Source: Pseudophaeobacter arcticus DSM 23566
GTDB taxonomy: Bacteria; Pseudomonadota; Alphaproteobacteria; Rhodobacterales; Rhodobacteraceae
Reading direction: 5' to 3'
Length of the DNA: 64,000 nucleotides
NCBI RefSeq assembly: GCF_000473205.1
Contig: NZ_KI421507.1
Span: forward strand, 1,337,934 to 1,401,933
Shown here piece after piece: positions 35,212-45,260 of the stretch (within the stretch, counting starts at the first letter, position 1; every line of letters begins with the position of its first letter). The notes beneath the pieces are model-generated. The model was not told where the DNA came from and made no database searches. It worked only from the letters and a program-made list of their open reading frames with translations. The position numbers were made by a program, and so were the translations under genes.

Positions 35212-36681
35212 ATGTCTTTTACCCTCGCTATTGTGGGCCGCCCGAATGTGGGCAAGTCCACGCTGTTCAATCGCCTTGTAGGCAAAAAGCTGGCGCTGGT
35301 TGATGACCAGCCCGGTGTGACGCGCGATCTGCGCGAAGGCGAGGCGCGTCTTGGCGATCTGCGCTTTACCGTGATTGACACGGCCGGTCTGGAAGATGTC
35401 ACCGATAACTCGCTGGAAGGCCGGATGCGGCGACTGACCGAACGCGCGGTGGATATGGCCGATATCTGCCTGTTCATGATTGATGCGCGTACCGGGGTCA
35501 CCCCGGTTGATGAAATGTTTGCCGAAATCCTGCGTCGTAAATCCGCGCATGTCATTCTGGCCGCCAACAAGGCCGAGGGCAACGCCGCCGAGGCAGGTGT
35601 TCTTGAAGCCTATGGTCTGGGTCTGGGCGAGCCGCTGCGGCTGTCTGGTGAACACGGGGAAGGTATCACCGATCTCTATGCAGAGCTTGTTCCCCTCGCA
35701 GATCAGTTTGAGGCCGATGCGGTGGATCATTCTCCTGTTGTTGACCTCGATCTGGATGAGGATGACGACTGGGACGAAGAAAACGCGCCACCCGTGCCAG
35801 TGCCAACCCGTGAAAAACCGCTGCAGGTGGCCGTGGTTGGCCGCCCCAATGCCGGTAAATCGACCCTGATCAACAAGATCCTCGGCGAGGATCGTCTGCT
35901 CACCGGGCCCGAGGCGGGTATTACCCGTGATGCGATCTCATTGCAGATCGACTGGTCTGGCACCCCCATGCGGATCTTTGACACTGCCGGCATGCGTAAA
36001 AAGGCCAAGGTGCAGGAAAAGCTCGAAAAGCTTTCGGTTTCTGACGGGCTGCGTGCGGTGAAATTTGCCGAGGTCGTGGTTATCCTTCTGGATGCCGAGA
36101 TCCCCTTTGAACAGCAGGATCTGCGGATTGCCGACCTGGCTGAACGTGAGGGCCGGGCTGTGGTTGTCGCGGTCAACAAATGGGATGTCGAAGACAACAA
36201 ACAGGAAAAGCTGGCGGCCCTGAAAGAGAGCTTCACCCGGCTGTTGCCACAGCTGCGTGGCGCCCCCTTGGTGACGGTTTCGGCCAAAACCGGTAAGGGG
36301 CTCGATCGTCTGCATGCGGCCGTGATGCGTGCCTATGATGTCTGGAACCGCCGCATTCCAACAGCGGCGCTGAACCGTTGGCTGACGGGCATGCTGGAGC
36401 AGCACCCGCCCCCCGCACCGCAGGGCAAGCGGATCAAGCTGCGCTATATGACCCAGGCCAAAACACGTCCGCCAGGATTTGTGGTGATGTGTTCGCACCC
36501 GGATAAAATTCCGGCCAGCTATACACGCTATCTGGTCAATGGGCTGCGTCAGGATTTTGACATGCCCGGCTCACCGATCCGCCTGACCATGCGGGGGCAA
36601 AATGACCAGAACCCCTTCAAAGGGCGTAAGAAAGCTCCGCCCTCCAAGCTGCGCAAACACCTGTCCGGGCGCCGCGCCTAG
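35212..36681 (+). CDS. der: Ribosome-assembly GTPase Der (EngA)
   Basis: A 489-residue protein with two tandem GTPase domains, each with G1 (GRPNVGKST at about 8, GRPNAGKST near 210), G3 (DTAGLE and DTAGMR) and G4 (ANKAEG, a variant of NKxD, and NKWD), plus a C-terminal KH-like domain ending in a basic tail. Essential for maturation of the 50S subunit. An acidic linker ([16 protein letters not shown]) joins the two domains. The start is the ATG at 35212; a TTG nine bases upstream is less likely. A terminator follows. Confidence 0.97.
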   Translation: MSFTLAIVGRPNVGKSTLFNRLVGKKLALVDDQPGVTRDLREGEARLGDLRFTVIDTAGLEDVTDNSLEGRMRRLTERAVDMADICLFMIDARTGVTPVDEMFAEILRRKSAHVILAANKAEGNAAEAGVLEAYGLGLGEPLRLSGEHGEGITDLYAELVPLADQFEADAVDHSPVVDLDLDEDDDWDEENAPPVPVPTREKPLQVAVVGRPNAGKSTLINKILGEDRLLTGPEAGITRDAISLQIDWSGTPMRIFDTAGMRKKAKVQEKLEKLSVSDGLRAVKFAEVVVILLDAEIPFEQQDLRIADLAEREGRAVVVAVNKWDVEDNKQEKLAALKESFTRLLPQLRGAPLVTVSAKTGKGLDRLHAAVMRAYDVWNRRIPTAALNRWLTGMLEQHPPPAPQGKRIKLRYMTQAKTRPPGFVVMCSHPDKIPASYTRYLVNGLRQDFDMPGSPIRLTMRGQNDQNPFKGRKKAPPSKLRKHLSGRRA

Positions 36682-36732
36682 CTTGGGTATTTAGGGTCCG
36701 CCTTCTTCAGGCGTGTTGAATTTTCACGTTCC

Positions 36733-36770
36733 AAACACCTCAGAGCTGTATGCTCTGGGGTGTTTTTGTT
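36733..36770 (+). terminator. Terminator after der
   Basis: AAACACCTCAGAGC (36733-36746) pairs with GCTCTGGGGTGTTT (36752-36765) over 14 bases with one G-U pair and a five-base loop, then T-rich sequence. The gap from here to 36904 shows no gene. Confidence 0.92.
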
Positions 36771-36904
36771 TGAAGAGAGAGCGCAGTTGGGTCAAGATCG
36801 GGAAAGAAGGCGGGGGCTGCGCTGGCAGATTGAGTGAAACATCCGTTTTTGAACGATCCAGAGCTTTCAAACCCGCGTTACACTTGGCATTTATTTGAAT
36901 CCCC

Positions 36905-37858
36905 ATGGACCTAAGAAACTATACCCGCAGTTACGCTCAGCAAGACAACAAATTGGCTTTGTTGAGCTATTTTGGCACCTTTGCCACCTATTTCTGTGCG
37001 CTCTATCTGGCGGTCAGCCAGGCTGATAAACTGTATATTTTGATCCCCTGTGGCCTGGTTTTTGCTTTCGCCTCGGTGCGGCTATACGTGTTGCAACACG
37101 ATACCGGCCATCACTCCCTGTTTGAAACACGGCTTCAAAACGAGCTGGCCGGCCATGTGCTTTCGCCCTTCACCTTTGCGCCTTTTGAGGTGATGAAGCA
37201 AAATCACAACCTGCATCACGCAAATATTGGCAATCTTGACCATCGCGAAACCGGCGAGATCCACACGATGACCCTGCAAGAGTGGCAGCAGGCGGGGTTT
37301 TGGCAGCGGCTTTATTATCGCCTGTATCGTAACCCGCTCCTGTTTGTGCCACTGGGCGCGGCCTTCACCTATTTCATCCGCTATCGCTGGCCCAAGAACA
37401 GCACGCGCTTTGGCGCGCTTGGGGTGATCCTGCACAATATCGCCATCCTGTGTTTGCTGTGGCTCTTGTATCAGATCACAGGCTGGCAGGGTGTGTTGAT
37501 CTGGTTGGGCTTTTCCTTTCTGGGCGGCATGATCGGGGTGTTTTTGGTCTATCTGCAACATAATTTTGAAGACACCTATTGGGATCGCCGCCCGGATCTT
37601 AATCCTGCCGAGGCTGCATTGCAGGGCTCTTCCTGCCTGGATTTTGGCTGGCTCTTTGATTTTGCCGTTGCCAATATCACGCTGCATGACATTCACCACT
37701 TTAACGCGCGTATCCCCAGCTATCGGCTGCGTCAGTGCCACTATAACCTGCCTGCCGAATTTGCGTTGCGGCGTATCAAATTTGCCGAAGCCTTGGGCGC
37801 GCTGTCGCTAAAGCTCTGGGATGAAGAGAAAAAGAGGCTTGTGCCCTTTCCGGGGTAA
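36905..37858 (+). CDS. Membrane fatty acid desaturase
   Basis: A 317-residue integral-membrane di-iron desaturase. The three histidine boxes are HDTGHH (65-70), HNLHH (101-105) and HDIHH (about 267-271), with hydrophobic helices in two groups around them. These coordinate the non-haem di-iron site that inserts a double bond using O2 and a reduced electron carrier. An omega-6/delta-12-like or related acyl-lipid desaturase is likely. Position of unsaturation and electron donor cannot be read from sequence. It appears to be a single-gene unit. Confidence 0.92.
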   Translation: MDLRNYTRSYAQQDNKLALLSYFGTFATYFCALYLAVSQADKLYILIPCGLVFAFASVRLYVLQHDTGHHSLFETRLQNELAGHVLSPFTFAPFEVMKQNHNLHHANIGNLDHRETGEIHTMTLQEWQQAGFWQRLYYRLYRNPLLFVPLGAAFTYFIRYRWPKNSTRFGALGVILHNIAILCLLWLLYQITGWQGVLIWLGFSFLGGMIGVFLVYLQHNFEDTYWDRRPDLNPAEAALQGSSCLDFGWLFDFAVANITLHDIHHFNARIPSYRLRQCHYNLPAEFALRRIKFAEALGALSLKLWDEEKKRLVPFPG

Positions 37859-37928
37859 CTCTTGGCGTGCAATAATTGCGCAGTACAAGCCGACGCGCAG
37901 CAGGGAAATTCAGAGGAGTAAGGCAGGA

Positions 37929-38624
37929 ATGACCGACATAATTGAATTGAGTGGCGTTGGTCCGGCGCTGGCAAAAACGCTCAAAGAGCACAGGTTGCAC
38001 ACGGTTGAGGCCGTCGCTGCGGCCTCCCTGGAGGATTTGAAAGCCATCCCCGGTATCGGTGCCGCCCGCGCCATGCGGTTGAAGCGGGCCGCAGAGGCAG
38101 AGGGCTCCGCTGAGGCCAAACCAGCCGCAGCGCCCGCCAAACCAGCTACTGCAGGCGCGGTCAAATCTGGCGGTGCAGGGGCGGCAAAGACAAATTTACC
38201 GGCAAAAGCAAAAGCTAAACCCGTGGAGATAACACAAGGCAGCACGGCGGCTGGGTCCGATGTGGTCTCGGTTTCCGAGATTGAAGAGGCCTTGAGCATA
38301 GCTCTGGCGGCCGCAGAGGCGGCGCGCGAGGCGGCTGAGCAAAAGGCAGCCAAGGCCAAGGCCAAAGCCAAAAAATCCGCGCGCAAGGCCGAAGCTCTGA
38401 TGGAAGAATTTGGCAAGGCAAAAGAAAAAGCCCGTACCAAGGCAAAAAAAATGAAGGCCGAAGCGCACCGGGCAATTGAAGATGAAAAGGCCAAGGCCAA
38501 GGCAATTTTGGAAGGTCTGGCTCAAAAATCCAAAGACATGGGCAAAGAGAAAGACAAGAACAAGAAGCCTAAAGCCAGCTCCAAATCGTCTGGCAAAAAG
38601 AAACCCAAGAAGCTCGACCTTTGA
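37929..38624 (+). CDS. Helix-hairpin-helix protein with Lys/Ala-rich tail
   Basis: A 231-residue protein. Residues 1-55 form two helix-hairpin-helix motifs (LSGVGPALAKTL and IPGIGAARAMRL), a non-specific DNA-binding module. The remaining three quarters is Lys/Ala/Glu-rich, predicted coiled coil ending in a strongly basic tail (KKKPKKLDL), similar in composition to bacterial histone H1-like proteins. DNA compaction or protection is a plausible role. The AGAGGAG site lies close upstream of the ATG at 37929. I do not recognise a named family for the whole protein. Confidence 0.75.
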   Translation: MTDIIELSGVGPALAKTLKEHRLHTVEAVAAASLEDLKAIPGIGAARAMRLKRAAEAEGSAEAKPAAAPAKPATAGAVKSGGAGAAKTNLPAKAKAKPVEITQGSTAAGSDVVSVSEIEEALSIALAAAEAAREAAEQKAAKAKAKAKKSARKAEALMEEFGKAKEKARTKAKKMKAEAHRAIEDEKAKAKAILEGLAQKSKDMGKEKDKNKKPKASSKSSGKKKPKKLDL

Positions 38625-38655
38625 TTCTGGGGTAATACTGCCCGGGGACGATTGG

Positions 38656-38698
38656 AAAAAGGAGCGGCGCTCGGGAATGAGTGCCGCCCCTTTTTTCT
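38656..38698. terminator. Terminator between HhH gene and serS
   Basis: AAAAAGGAGCGGCGCTC (38656-38672) pairs with GAGTGCCGCCCCTTTTT (38679-38695) over 17 bases with one mismatch and one G-U pair. Runs of A on the left and T on the right make it usable from both converging genes. Confidence 0.9.
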
Positions 38699-38727
38699 AA
38701 CTTGCTATCAGGTCCGGATTGGACCCT

Positions 38728-40020
38728 TTAGACCAGATCCCCATTGGCGGTGAGGGTCAGTTTGTTTTTCAGATAGGGGCCCAGAACCTCAGGCAAGATG
38801 ACCGATCCATCGGCCTGTTGGCCATTTTCCAGAACCGCAATCAGGCAACGGCCAACTGCCAGACCAGATCCGTTGAGGCTGTGGACAAACTCAGGCTTGC
38901 CACCATCCGCCGGGCGGAACCTGGCGTTCATGCGGCGCGCCTGAAAGGCGCCGGTGGTGGAGACAGAGGAAATCTCGCGGTAGGTGTTTTGCCCCGGCAG
39001 CCAGGCCTCGATATCAAAGGTGCGCCGGGCGCCAAAGCCCATATCGCCAGTGCAAAGCACCACGGTGCGGTAGGGGACACCCAATTTCTCCAGCAGCCCC
39101 TCGGCGCAGCGCAGCATGCGCTTTTGCTCGGCATCAGACTCATCCGGATGGGTGATCGAGACCATCTCGACCTTTTCAAACTGGTGCTGGCGCAGCATGC
39201 CAGAGGTGTCGCGCCCGGCCGAACCCGCCTCGGAGCGGAAGCACTGGGTATGGGCGGTCATGCGGATGGGCAGCTCAGCCGCCTCCAGCACGTCGCCAGC
39301 AACGGAATAGGTCAGCGTCACCTCAGAAGTGGGCACCAGCCACCAGCCATTGGTGGTCTGGTAGCTGTCATCGCCAAATTTTGGCAGCTTATCAGTGCCA
39401 TACATGGCTTCATCACGAACCAGAACCGGGGTCTGCACCTCGGTGAGGCCATTTTCATCCACATGGGTGTCAACCATGAACTGCGCCAGGGCGCGGTGGA
39501 TACGGGCGACGCCGCCCTTGAGGAAGACAAACCGCGCCCCCGAGGTCTTGGCGGCGGTTTCAAAATCCATCGCCTGGGCCACGCCTGCGATCTCAAAGTG
39601 TTCTTTGGCAGCAAAATCCAATTCCCGCGGGGTGCCCCAGCGGTTGACCTCGACGTTGTCGTTTTCATCGGCGCCATCAGGCACATCATCGGCGGGCAGG
39701 TTGGCAATACGCGCCAGCATGTCGGTCTGTTTGGCGTCCAGCTCTTTGGCCTCGGTCTGCAGTGCAGCCACTTGCGCCTTCTTCTCGGCCACCTCAGAAC
39801 GCAGACGTTCAAAGGTCTCAGTGTCGCCCTTGGCCTTGGCGGCGCCAATTTCCTTGGCAGCTTTGTTCTGCGCGGCCTGCGCGGCCTCGGCTTCCTGGAT
39901 CTTGGCGCGGCGCGCCTCGTCCAGCGCCAGAATGTCTGAGGACACGCCCGCATCCCCACGCCGCGCCAAAGCAGCGTCAAAAGCAGCAGGGTTTTCGCGG
40001 ATTGCACGGATGTCATGCAT
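38728..40020 (-). CDS. serS: Seryl-tRNA synthetase
   Basis: A 430-residue class II aminoacyl-tRNA synthetase. The N-terminal antiparallel coiled coil (about residues 30-105), which binds the tRNA-Ser long arm, is followed by the catalytic core. Motif 2 is in [25 protein letters not shown] and motif 3 near [19 protein letters not shown]. Length is normal. It charges tRNA-Ser and tRNA-Sec if present. Confidence 0.97.
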   Translation of the reverse strand: MHDIRAIRENPAAFDAALARRGDAGVSSDILALDEARRAKIQEAEAAQAAQNKAAKEIGAAKAKGDTETFERLRSEVAEKKAQVAALQTEAKELDAKQTDMLARIANLPADDVPDGADENDNVEVNRWGTPRELDFAAKEHFEIAGVAQAMDFETAAKTSGARFVFLKGGVARIHRALAQFMVDTHVDENGLTEVQTPVLVRDEAMYGTDKLPKFGDDSYQTTNGWWLVPTSEVTLTYSVAGDVLEAAELPIRMTAHTQCFRSEAGSAGRDTSGMLRQHQFEKVEMVSITHPDESDAEQKRMLRCAEGLLEKLGVPYRTVVLCTGDMGFGARRTFDIEAWLPGQNTYREISSVSTTGAFQARRMNARFRPADGGKPEFVHSLNGSGLAVGRCLIAVLENGQQADGSVILPEVLGPYLKNKLTLTANGDLV

Positions 40021-40373
40021 GGTGTCGTCTCCTCGACGGTTTTTGAATCAATAGGCAACCTATGCCGCAAGGGTTACCAAAGAGGAAGGGGGCAGGGGCA
40101 AAAGCTGGCAAATGTTGTAGCGCCGCACGGGAAGGGGCGGCAGCTGCCGGGGCCACTTTGCCTATGTGCGGTGTGCCCTTGCTGGGGGGCGGGTTTGCCT
40201 TGGTCGCCTTGATGGCTTCGGTAGCATCAGCCGAGATCGCATTTCCCCCAGCTTTTCAGGGCCAAACAGCGGGCCTGCCTTGCAATGCTTGGGTGCAGCG
40301 CATAGGTTCGCCGCAAATTCACGGCACCTCGCCAAGAGGGTGCCGTATAGACAGAAGGAAGACCCCCTTGGAT
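40021..40373. other. Non-coding gap between serS and yajC
   Basis: About 350 bases separate the divergent serS and yajC. No RNA gene recognised. ACGGCACC (40321-40328) and GGTGCCGT (40339-40346) form an 8-base hairpin that sits about 27 bases before yajC and has no T-run. It could shape the leader of the sec operon. An in-frame upward extension of yajC to 40062 exists and is discussed under rejected items. Confidence 0.5.
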
Positions 40374-40652
40374 ATGAACCAAATTGGCCAGTTTCTACCG
40401 CTTATTCTGATCTTTGCGATCATGTATTTCCTGCTGATCCGTCCGCAGCAAAAAAAGATGAAAGAGCACCAGACCATGGTCTCGAATGTGCGTCGCGGCG
40501 ATCAGGTGGTCACCCAGGGTGGTTTGATTGGCAAGATTGCCAAGGTCAAAGATGACAACGAAGTCGAAGTTGAACTGGCCGAAGGTGTCAAGGTGCGGGT
40601 GGTGAAATCCACCATTGCCCAGGTTCTGACCAAGACCGAACCGGCAGCTTAA
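40374..40652 (+). CDS. yajC: Preprotein translocase subunit YajC
   Basis: A 92-residue accessory of SecDF with one N-terminal helix (about 9-24, FLPLILIFAIMYFLLIRPQQKKMKEH) and a small beta domain (VRRGDQVVTQGGLIGKIAKV). GAAGGAAG ends at 40361, which is 12 bases before the ATG at 40374 but only six before an in-frame TTG at 40368. The true start could be the TTG, adding two residues. secD follows after 33 bases. Confidence 0.94.
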   Translation: MNQIGQFLPLILIFAIMYFLLIRPQQKKMKEHQTMVSNVRRGDQVVTQGGLIGKIAKVKDDNEVEVELAEGVKVRVVKSTIAQVLTKTEPAA

Positions 40653-40685
40653 TTGCCCCCTTTAACAAACTGAAAAGGCAGGGCA

Positions 40686-42347
40686 ATGCTTCAAATTGAT
40701 CTCTGGAAAAGGGTTCTCATCTGGCTGGTCTGCGTGACCGGCCTTTTGCTTGCCCTGCCAAATGGGTTTTACACCCGGGTGGAGCAGTCTAACGATGCTG
40801 CCGCCGAAATTATCGCCCAAGGCGACACCCCCGAACGACAGGCCTTGGTCGCGCAATGGCCCAGCTATCTGCCGTCCTCGCTGGTCAATCTTGGTCTCGA
40901 TCTGCGCGGTGGCGCACATCTTCTGGCCGAAGTGAAGGTCGAGGAGGTTTACGCTGCCCGCATGGATGCGCTTTGGCCCGAGGTGCGCGATGCACTGCGG
41001 CCCGAACGCGCCACGGTTGGCAGCTTTCGCCGTCAGCAAGCGCCCGAGGGGCAGATTCGCCTGAAGATCTCCAAACCCGAAGGCATGCCTCGCGCGCTGG
41101 AGTTGGTGCGCGGCCTTGCCAATCCGATCACCAGCCTGACGGGCGCCGGCGGCAATGACATCGACGTATCGGGGCAGGGTGATATAATCACCGTGGAACT
41201 CTCCGAGGCGGAAAAACTCGCCTCCGATGATCGCACCGTGCGCCAGTCGCTGGAAATCGTGCGTCGCCGGATTGATGAGGTCGGCACCCGTGAGCCGACC
41301 ATTCAACGCCAGGGCGCGGATCGGATCCTGATCCAGGTGCCGGGCATTGGGTCTGCGTCTGAGCTGAAAGCCATCATCGGCACCACCGCGCAGCTGACCT
41401 TCAACCCGGTTGTCGGTCGCGGATCTGACGCGGATGCGCCTGCAGGCGTGGGCAACAAGGTCATCCCATCGCTGGATGAACCTGGCACCTATTACACGGT
41501 CGAAGCAGCACCTGTGGTCACCGGCGAACAACTGGTTGATGCCCAGCCTGCCTTTGACCAGAACGGCCGCCCGGCGGTGAACTTCCGGTTCAACACCTCT
41601 GGTGCGCGCAAGTTTGGCGACTATACGGCGGATAACATTGGCTCTCCCTTTGCCATTGTGCTGGATGATGAGGTGGTCTCGGCCCCGACCATCCAGTCGC
41701 ATATCCCCGGTGGCTCCGGCATTATCACCGGCAATTTCACCATCGAGGAAAGTACCCATCTGGCCATCCTGCTGCGCGCCGGTGCCCTGCCTGCAGGGCT
41801 GGAATTCCTGGAAGAGCGCACCATTGGCCCAGAACTGGGCCAGGACAGCATTGATGCCGGCAAGGTCGCCACCATTGTGGCCTTTATCGGCGTGCTGGTC
41901 TTTATGGCGCTGAGCTATGGGCTGTTTGGGATTTTTGCCAATGTGGCCTTGATCCTGAACGTGGCGCTGATTTTTGGCTTCCTCAGCCTGATTGGCGCAA
42001 CGCTGACACTGCCGGGGATTGCCGGTATCGTGTTGACGGTTGGTATGGCGGTGGATGCCAATGTGCTGATCTTTGAGCGGATCCGGGAAGAGCTGAAAGC
42101 TGGCCGTGGCCCTGCGCGGGCCATCGACGAGGGCTACTCCAAGGCGCTGAGCGCCATTCTGGACGCCAATATCACCACCTTCATCACCGCTGTGATCCTG
42201 TTTGCCATGGGCTCGGGTCCGGTGCGGGGCTTTGCAATCACGTTGGGACTGGGCATTTTGACCTCGGTCTTTACCGCGATCTTTGTCACCCGGTTGATTG
42301 TCGTGATGTGGTTTGAGCGTCGCCGTCCCAAAACGATTGAGGTGTAA
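40686..42347 (+). CDS. secD: Protein translocase subunit SecD
   Basis: A 553-residue RND-type membrane protein that uses proton flow to pull exported proteins through SecYEG. It has an N-terminal helix, a periplasmic P1 head with DLRGGAHLL near residue 75, then six-helix RND core with DDEVVSAP and GMAVDANVLIFERIREE. It overlaps nothing but is followed by secF after two bases. Length is normal for alphaproteobacteria. Confidence 0.97.
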   Translation: MLQIDLWKRVLIWLVCVTGLLLALPNGFYTRVEQSNDAAAEIIAQGDTPERQALVAQWPSYLPSSLVNLGLDLRGGAHLLAEVKVEEVYAARMDALWPEVRDALRPERATVGSFRRQQAPEGQIRLKISKPEGMPRALELVRGLANPITSLTGAGGNDIDVSGQGDIITVELSEAEKLASDDRTVRQSLEIVRRRIDEVGTREPTIQRQGADRILIQVPGIGSASELKAIIGTTAQLTFNPVVGRGSDADAPAGVGNKVIPSLDEPGTYYTVEAAPVVTGEQLVDAQPAFDQNGRPAVNFRFNTSGARKFGDYTADNIGSPFAIVLDDEVVSAPTIQSHIPGGSGIITGNFTIEESTHLAILLRAGALPAGLEFLEERTIGPELGQDSIDAGKVATIVAFIGVLVFMALSYGLFGIFANVALILNVALIFGFLSLIGATLTLPGIAGIVLTVGMAVDANVLIFERIREELKAGRGPARAIDEGYSKALSAILDANITTFITAVILFAMGSGPVRGFAITLGLGILTSVFTAIFVTRLIVVMWFERRRPKTIEV

Positions 42348-42349
42348 TC

Positions 42350-43318
42350 ATGCGGTTAAGACTTGTTCCCCAGGAAACCTCTTTCGATTTCTTCAGCAAG
42401 TGGAAGATCTGGCTGGGTATTTCCGCCCTTATGATGATTGTCGGACTGGCGTCCTTTGGTCTGCAGGGGTTGAACTTTGGCATCGACTTTCGCGGTGGCA
42501 CAACCGTGCGGACCGAAAGCACCACGCCGATTGACGTAGGCCAGTACCGAGAGGCCATTGCGCCACTGGAGTTGGGCGATATCTCGATTACCGAGGTGTT
42601 TGACCCAACGTTTGAGGACGACCAGCATGTTGCCATGCTTCGTATTCAGGCGCAGGCAAATGGTGAGGCGATGTCCGCTGAGGTGATCCATACCTTGCAA
42701 ACCACGCTGGACGCGGTGGCGCCGGGCATCAAATTTGTCTCAGTTGAATCCGTGGGCCCCAAGGTCTCGGGGGAACTGGTGCAAACCGCCATGCTCTCTG
42801 TGGTGCTGGCCATTGGTGCGGTGCTTATCTACATCTGGCTGCGCTTTGAGTGGCAGTTTGCGCTGGGTGCGGTTGTGGCCCTGGTGCATGACGTGGTGCT
42901 GACCATCGGGATCTTTTCCGAGCTTCAGATCAAATTTGATCTCGCCATCATCGCGGCGCTGCTGACGATTGTAGGGTATTCGCTCAACGACACCGTGGTG
43001 GTGTTTGACCGGGTGCGCGAAAACCTGCGTCGCTATAAACAAAAAGACCTGTCGGAGGTGCTGAACCTGTCGATCAATGAAACCCTCAGCCGTACCATGA
43101 TGACCTCGGTCACCACTCTGCTGGCGCTGATCTCGCTGTATGTGCTGGGCGGCGATGTGATTCGCGGATTTGTCTTTGCGATGATCTGGGGCGTGATTGT
43201 CGGGACCTATTCCTCGGTCTTTGTTGCCTCCACCATTCTGCTGTGGCTGGGCGTGAAACGCGACTGGAGCAAGCAGGCCAATACCGCCGGCAACCAGTTT
43301 GGCAATATTGATGCCTGA
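42350..43318 (+). CDS. secF: Protein translocase subunit SecF
   Basis: A 322-residue partner of SecD. GIDFRGGT near residue 45 and YSLNDTVVVFDRVREN near 215 are the SecF signature, with six helices in all. secD, secF and yajC form one operon, followed by a terminator and then the Mth938-like gene. Confidence 0.97.
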   Translation: MRLRLVPQETSFDFFSKWKIWLGISALMMIVGLASFGLQGLNFGIDFRGGTTVRTESTTPIDVGQYREAIAPLELGDISITEVFDPTFEDDQHVAMLRIQAQANGEAMSAEVIHTLQTTLDAVAPGIKFVSVESVGPKVSGELVQTAMLSVVLAIGAVLIYIWLRFEWQFALGAVVALVHDVVLTIGIFSELQIKFDLAIIAALLTIVGYSLNDTVVVFDRVRENLRRYKQKDLSEVLNLSINETLSRTMMTSVTTLLALISLYVLGGDVIRGFVFAMIWGVIVGTYSSVFVASTILLWLGVKRDWSKQANTAGNQFGNIDA

Positions 43319-43352
43319 TTGCTTCGATCCGAAGCACTGAGGATACAAAAAG

Positions 43353-43390
43353 ACGAAGCTGCGGGGACTCTCCGCAGCTTCGTTTTGTTT
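43353..43390 (+). terminator. Terminator after secF
   Basis: ACGAAGCTGCGG (43353-43364) pairs perfectly with CCGCAGCTTCGT (43372-43383) over 12 bases, loop of seven, then a T-rich run. Confidence 0.93.
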
Positions 43391-43466
43391 TGACAAGCCG
43401 ATTGCGGACATGGCAGGGATTGCTCCGGTTTGAGTTCCGCGCCGCACAAGAGAGATTGGACAGCCC

Positions 43467-43820
43467 ATGCAGCTCAATGAGGTGACATTTACGGAGGCCC
43501 GGCCTGTTGATGGCTATGGGCCCGGGTTCTTTCGTGTCGGCGGAGAGGTGCATGACGGCGCCTTGTTGATCACCGCAACGGGGTTGAGCGCCTGGGGAGG
43601 CTATGACGATGATGCGGGCCTTTTGGCGCTGGCCGGGCAGGTGGACGTCTTGTTTATCGGAACCGGGGCGGAAATCGCCCATATCCCTGCAGAGCTGCGC
43701 AACAGACTCGAAGGGGCGGGGCTGGGGGTGGAAGTGATGAACTCTCCGGCGGCCTGCCGAACCTATAATGTGCTGCTGTCTGAGGGGCGCCGGGTCGCGC
43801 TGGCAGTCCTACCAGTCTGA
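43467..43820 (+). CDS. Mth938-like (DUF498) domain protein
   Basis: A 117-residue single-domain protein of the Mth938/NDUFAF3 family. Recognised from YGPGFFRVGGEVHDGALLI, the VDVLFIGTGAEIAHIP core and the NSPAACRTYNVLLSEGRRVA end. In mitochondria the relative NDUFAF3 helps assemble complex I. The bacterial gene usually sits by secF in alphaproteobacteria, as here. Its molecular role in bacteria is not established. It is separated from secF by a strong terminator. Confidence 0.9.
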   Translation: MQLNEVTFTEARPVDGYGPGFFRVGGEVHDGALLITATGLSAWGGYDDDAGLLALAGQVDVLFIGTGAEIAHIPAELRNRLEGAGLGVEVMNSPAACRTYNVLLSEGRRVALAVLPV

Positions 43821-43952
43821 CGCCGGTTGACTGGATCCAGCGGCAATGGGGCTGCAAAGGTGAACATCCCCGGTGAGATTTGACCTGCCGCAAGGCGTGA
43901 CCCTGGGCTTTCGTTCTTTTGTGCAACCAAACAATGAGATAAGCCTGTATTC

Positions 43953-44567
43953 ATGTCACTGAATGTATCAGATCTGAGTATTGCCCGTGGGGGGGTGCCG
44001 GTGCTGGAGGGGATCAGTTTTGAGCTGAAGCCCGGACAGGCTTTGATTTTGCGTGGCCCCAATGGAATTGGCAAAACCACCCTGTTGCGCAGCATCGCAG
44101 GGCTGCAACCGCCGCTTGCTGGCACGGTCAGCGGTGGCGAGGATCAGATTGCCTATGCGGCACATTCCGATGGGTTGAAATCCGCTTTGACCGTGACCGA
44201 GAACCTTACCTTTTGGGCCAGTGTTTTTGGCACGCGCAGCATCGAACCGGCGCTGCAGGCCTATGATCTGACCACGCTGCGGGATCGTCCGGCAGGGGCG
44301 CTCTCGGCGGGGCAGAAACGGCGGCTGGGTCTGTCGCGGATGATGGTAACGGGGCGGCCGATCTGGGTGATGGATGAACCCACGGTGAGCTTGGATCAGG
44401 CCTCGGTCAGCCTGTTTGCCACTGCGGTGCGTAGCCATTTGGGCGCCGGGGGATCGGCGCTGATTGCCACCCATATCGACCTTGGGTTGGATGCCACTGT
44501 GCTGGATGTCGGCCCCTATAAGGCGGCGCCGCTGGATATTGATGACTTTGACGGAGGCTTCCTGTGA
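43953..44567 (+). CDS. ccmA: Haem exporter ATP-binding protein CcmA
   Basis: A 204-residue ABC ATPase for cytochrome c maturation System I. Walker A is [11 protein letters not shown], the signature is [14 protein letters not shown], and Walker B is [11 protein letters not shown]. CcmA with CcmB releases holo-CcmE after CcmC loads haem. Its end overlaps ccmB by four bases. It starts the ccmABCDG block, with ccmI elsewhere in the window (10,691) and ccmE, F and H not in it. Confidence 0.95.
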   Translation: MSLNVSDLSIARGGVPVLEGISFELKPGQALILRGPNGIGKTTLLRSIAGLQPPLAGTVSGGEDQIAYAAHSDGLKSALTVTENLTFWASVFGTRSIEPALQAYDLTTLRDRPAGALSAGQKRRLGLSRMMVTGRPIWVMDEPTVSLDQASVSLFATAVRSHLGAGGSALIATHIDLGLDATVLDVGPYKAAPLDIDDFDGGFL

Positions 44568-45220
44568 TTGCGCTGCTGATGCGGGATCTGCGCCTGGCGG
44601 TGCGGGCCGGGGGCGGATTTGGCCTGGGGCTGGCCTTTTTCCTGATTGTCACCGTTATGGTGCCCTTCTCGGTTGGCCCTGAGTCCGATCTTTTGGCGCG
44701 GATTGCGCCGGGGGTTCTGTGGCTGGGGGCGCTGTTGTCCTGCCTGTTGTCCCTGGACCGGCTGCTGGCGCTGGACTGGGAAGATGGCTCGTTGGATCTG
44801 CTGGCCACAGCACCGCTGCCGCTGGAGGCTGTGGTCAGTATCAAAGCGCTGGCCCATTGGATCACCACCGGCCTGCCGCTGGTTCTGGCCGCGCCTATGT
44901 TGGGGGTATTGCTGAACCTGCCGCTTGAGGGCTTTAAATGGGTGTTGATCTCGCTGTTGCTGGGTACCCCTGCCTTGTCGGTGATCGGAACCTTTGGTGC
45001 TGCGCTGACAGTGGGGCTGAAACGGGGCGGGCTATTGCTGTCGCTGCTGGTGATGCCGCTTTATGTGCCGACGCTGATCTTTGGCGCCGAGGCAGCCCGG
45101 CGCGGCGCAATGGGCATGGTGGTGGAAACGCCTTTGCTGATGCTGGCCGGCATTTCCGCCGGCGTTATCGCGCTGATGCCCTTTGCCAGCGCAGCCGTAT
45201 TGCGTATCAATCTGCGCTAA
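44564..45220 (+). CDS. ccmB: Haem exporter membrane protein CcmB
   Basis: A 218-residue protein with six predicted helices. The opening [18 protein letters not shown] and the [20 protein letters not shown] segment are CcmB signatures. It is the membrane partner of CcmA. It starts within the ccmA stop region by overlap, and ccmC follows after 40 bases. Confidence 0.95.
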   Translation: MIALLMRDLRLAVRAGGGFGLGLAFFLIVTVMVPFSVGPESDLLARIAPGVLWLGALLSCLLSLDRLLALDWEDGSLDLLATAPLPLEAVVSIKALAHWITTGLPLVLAAPMLGVLLNLPLEGFKWVLISLLLGTPALSVIGTFGAALTVGLKRGGLLLSLLVMPLYVPTLIFGAEAARRGAMGMVVETPLLMLAGISAGVIALMPFASAAVLRINLR

Positions 45221-45260
45221 CTATGTAATCAACCGAAATCACGGGAACGAGAGAGCCAAA

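Noticed and set aside
36713..36898. 61-codon frame after der
   Set aside because: It crosses the der terminator hairpin and has no ribosome site or motif.
38719..39939. 406-codon open frame antisense to serS
   Set aside because: serS is certain from its motifs; this is its complement.
40062..40373. In-frame extension upstream of yajC with a hydrophobic Ala/Val segment resembling a signal peptide
   Set aside because: YajC never carries a 104-residue leader, the ribosome site is at 40354, and a hairpin lies in between. The hydrophobic run is probably chance.
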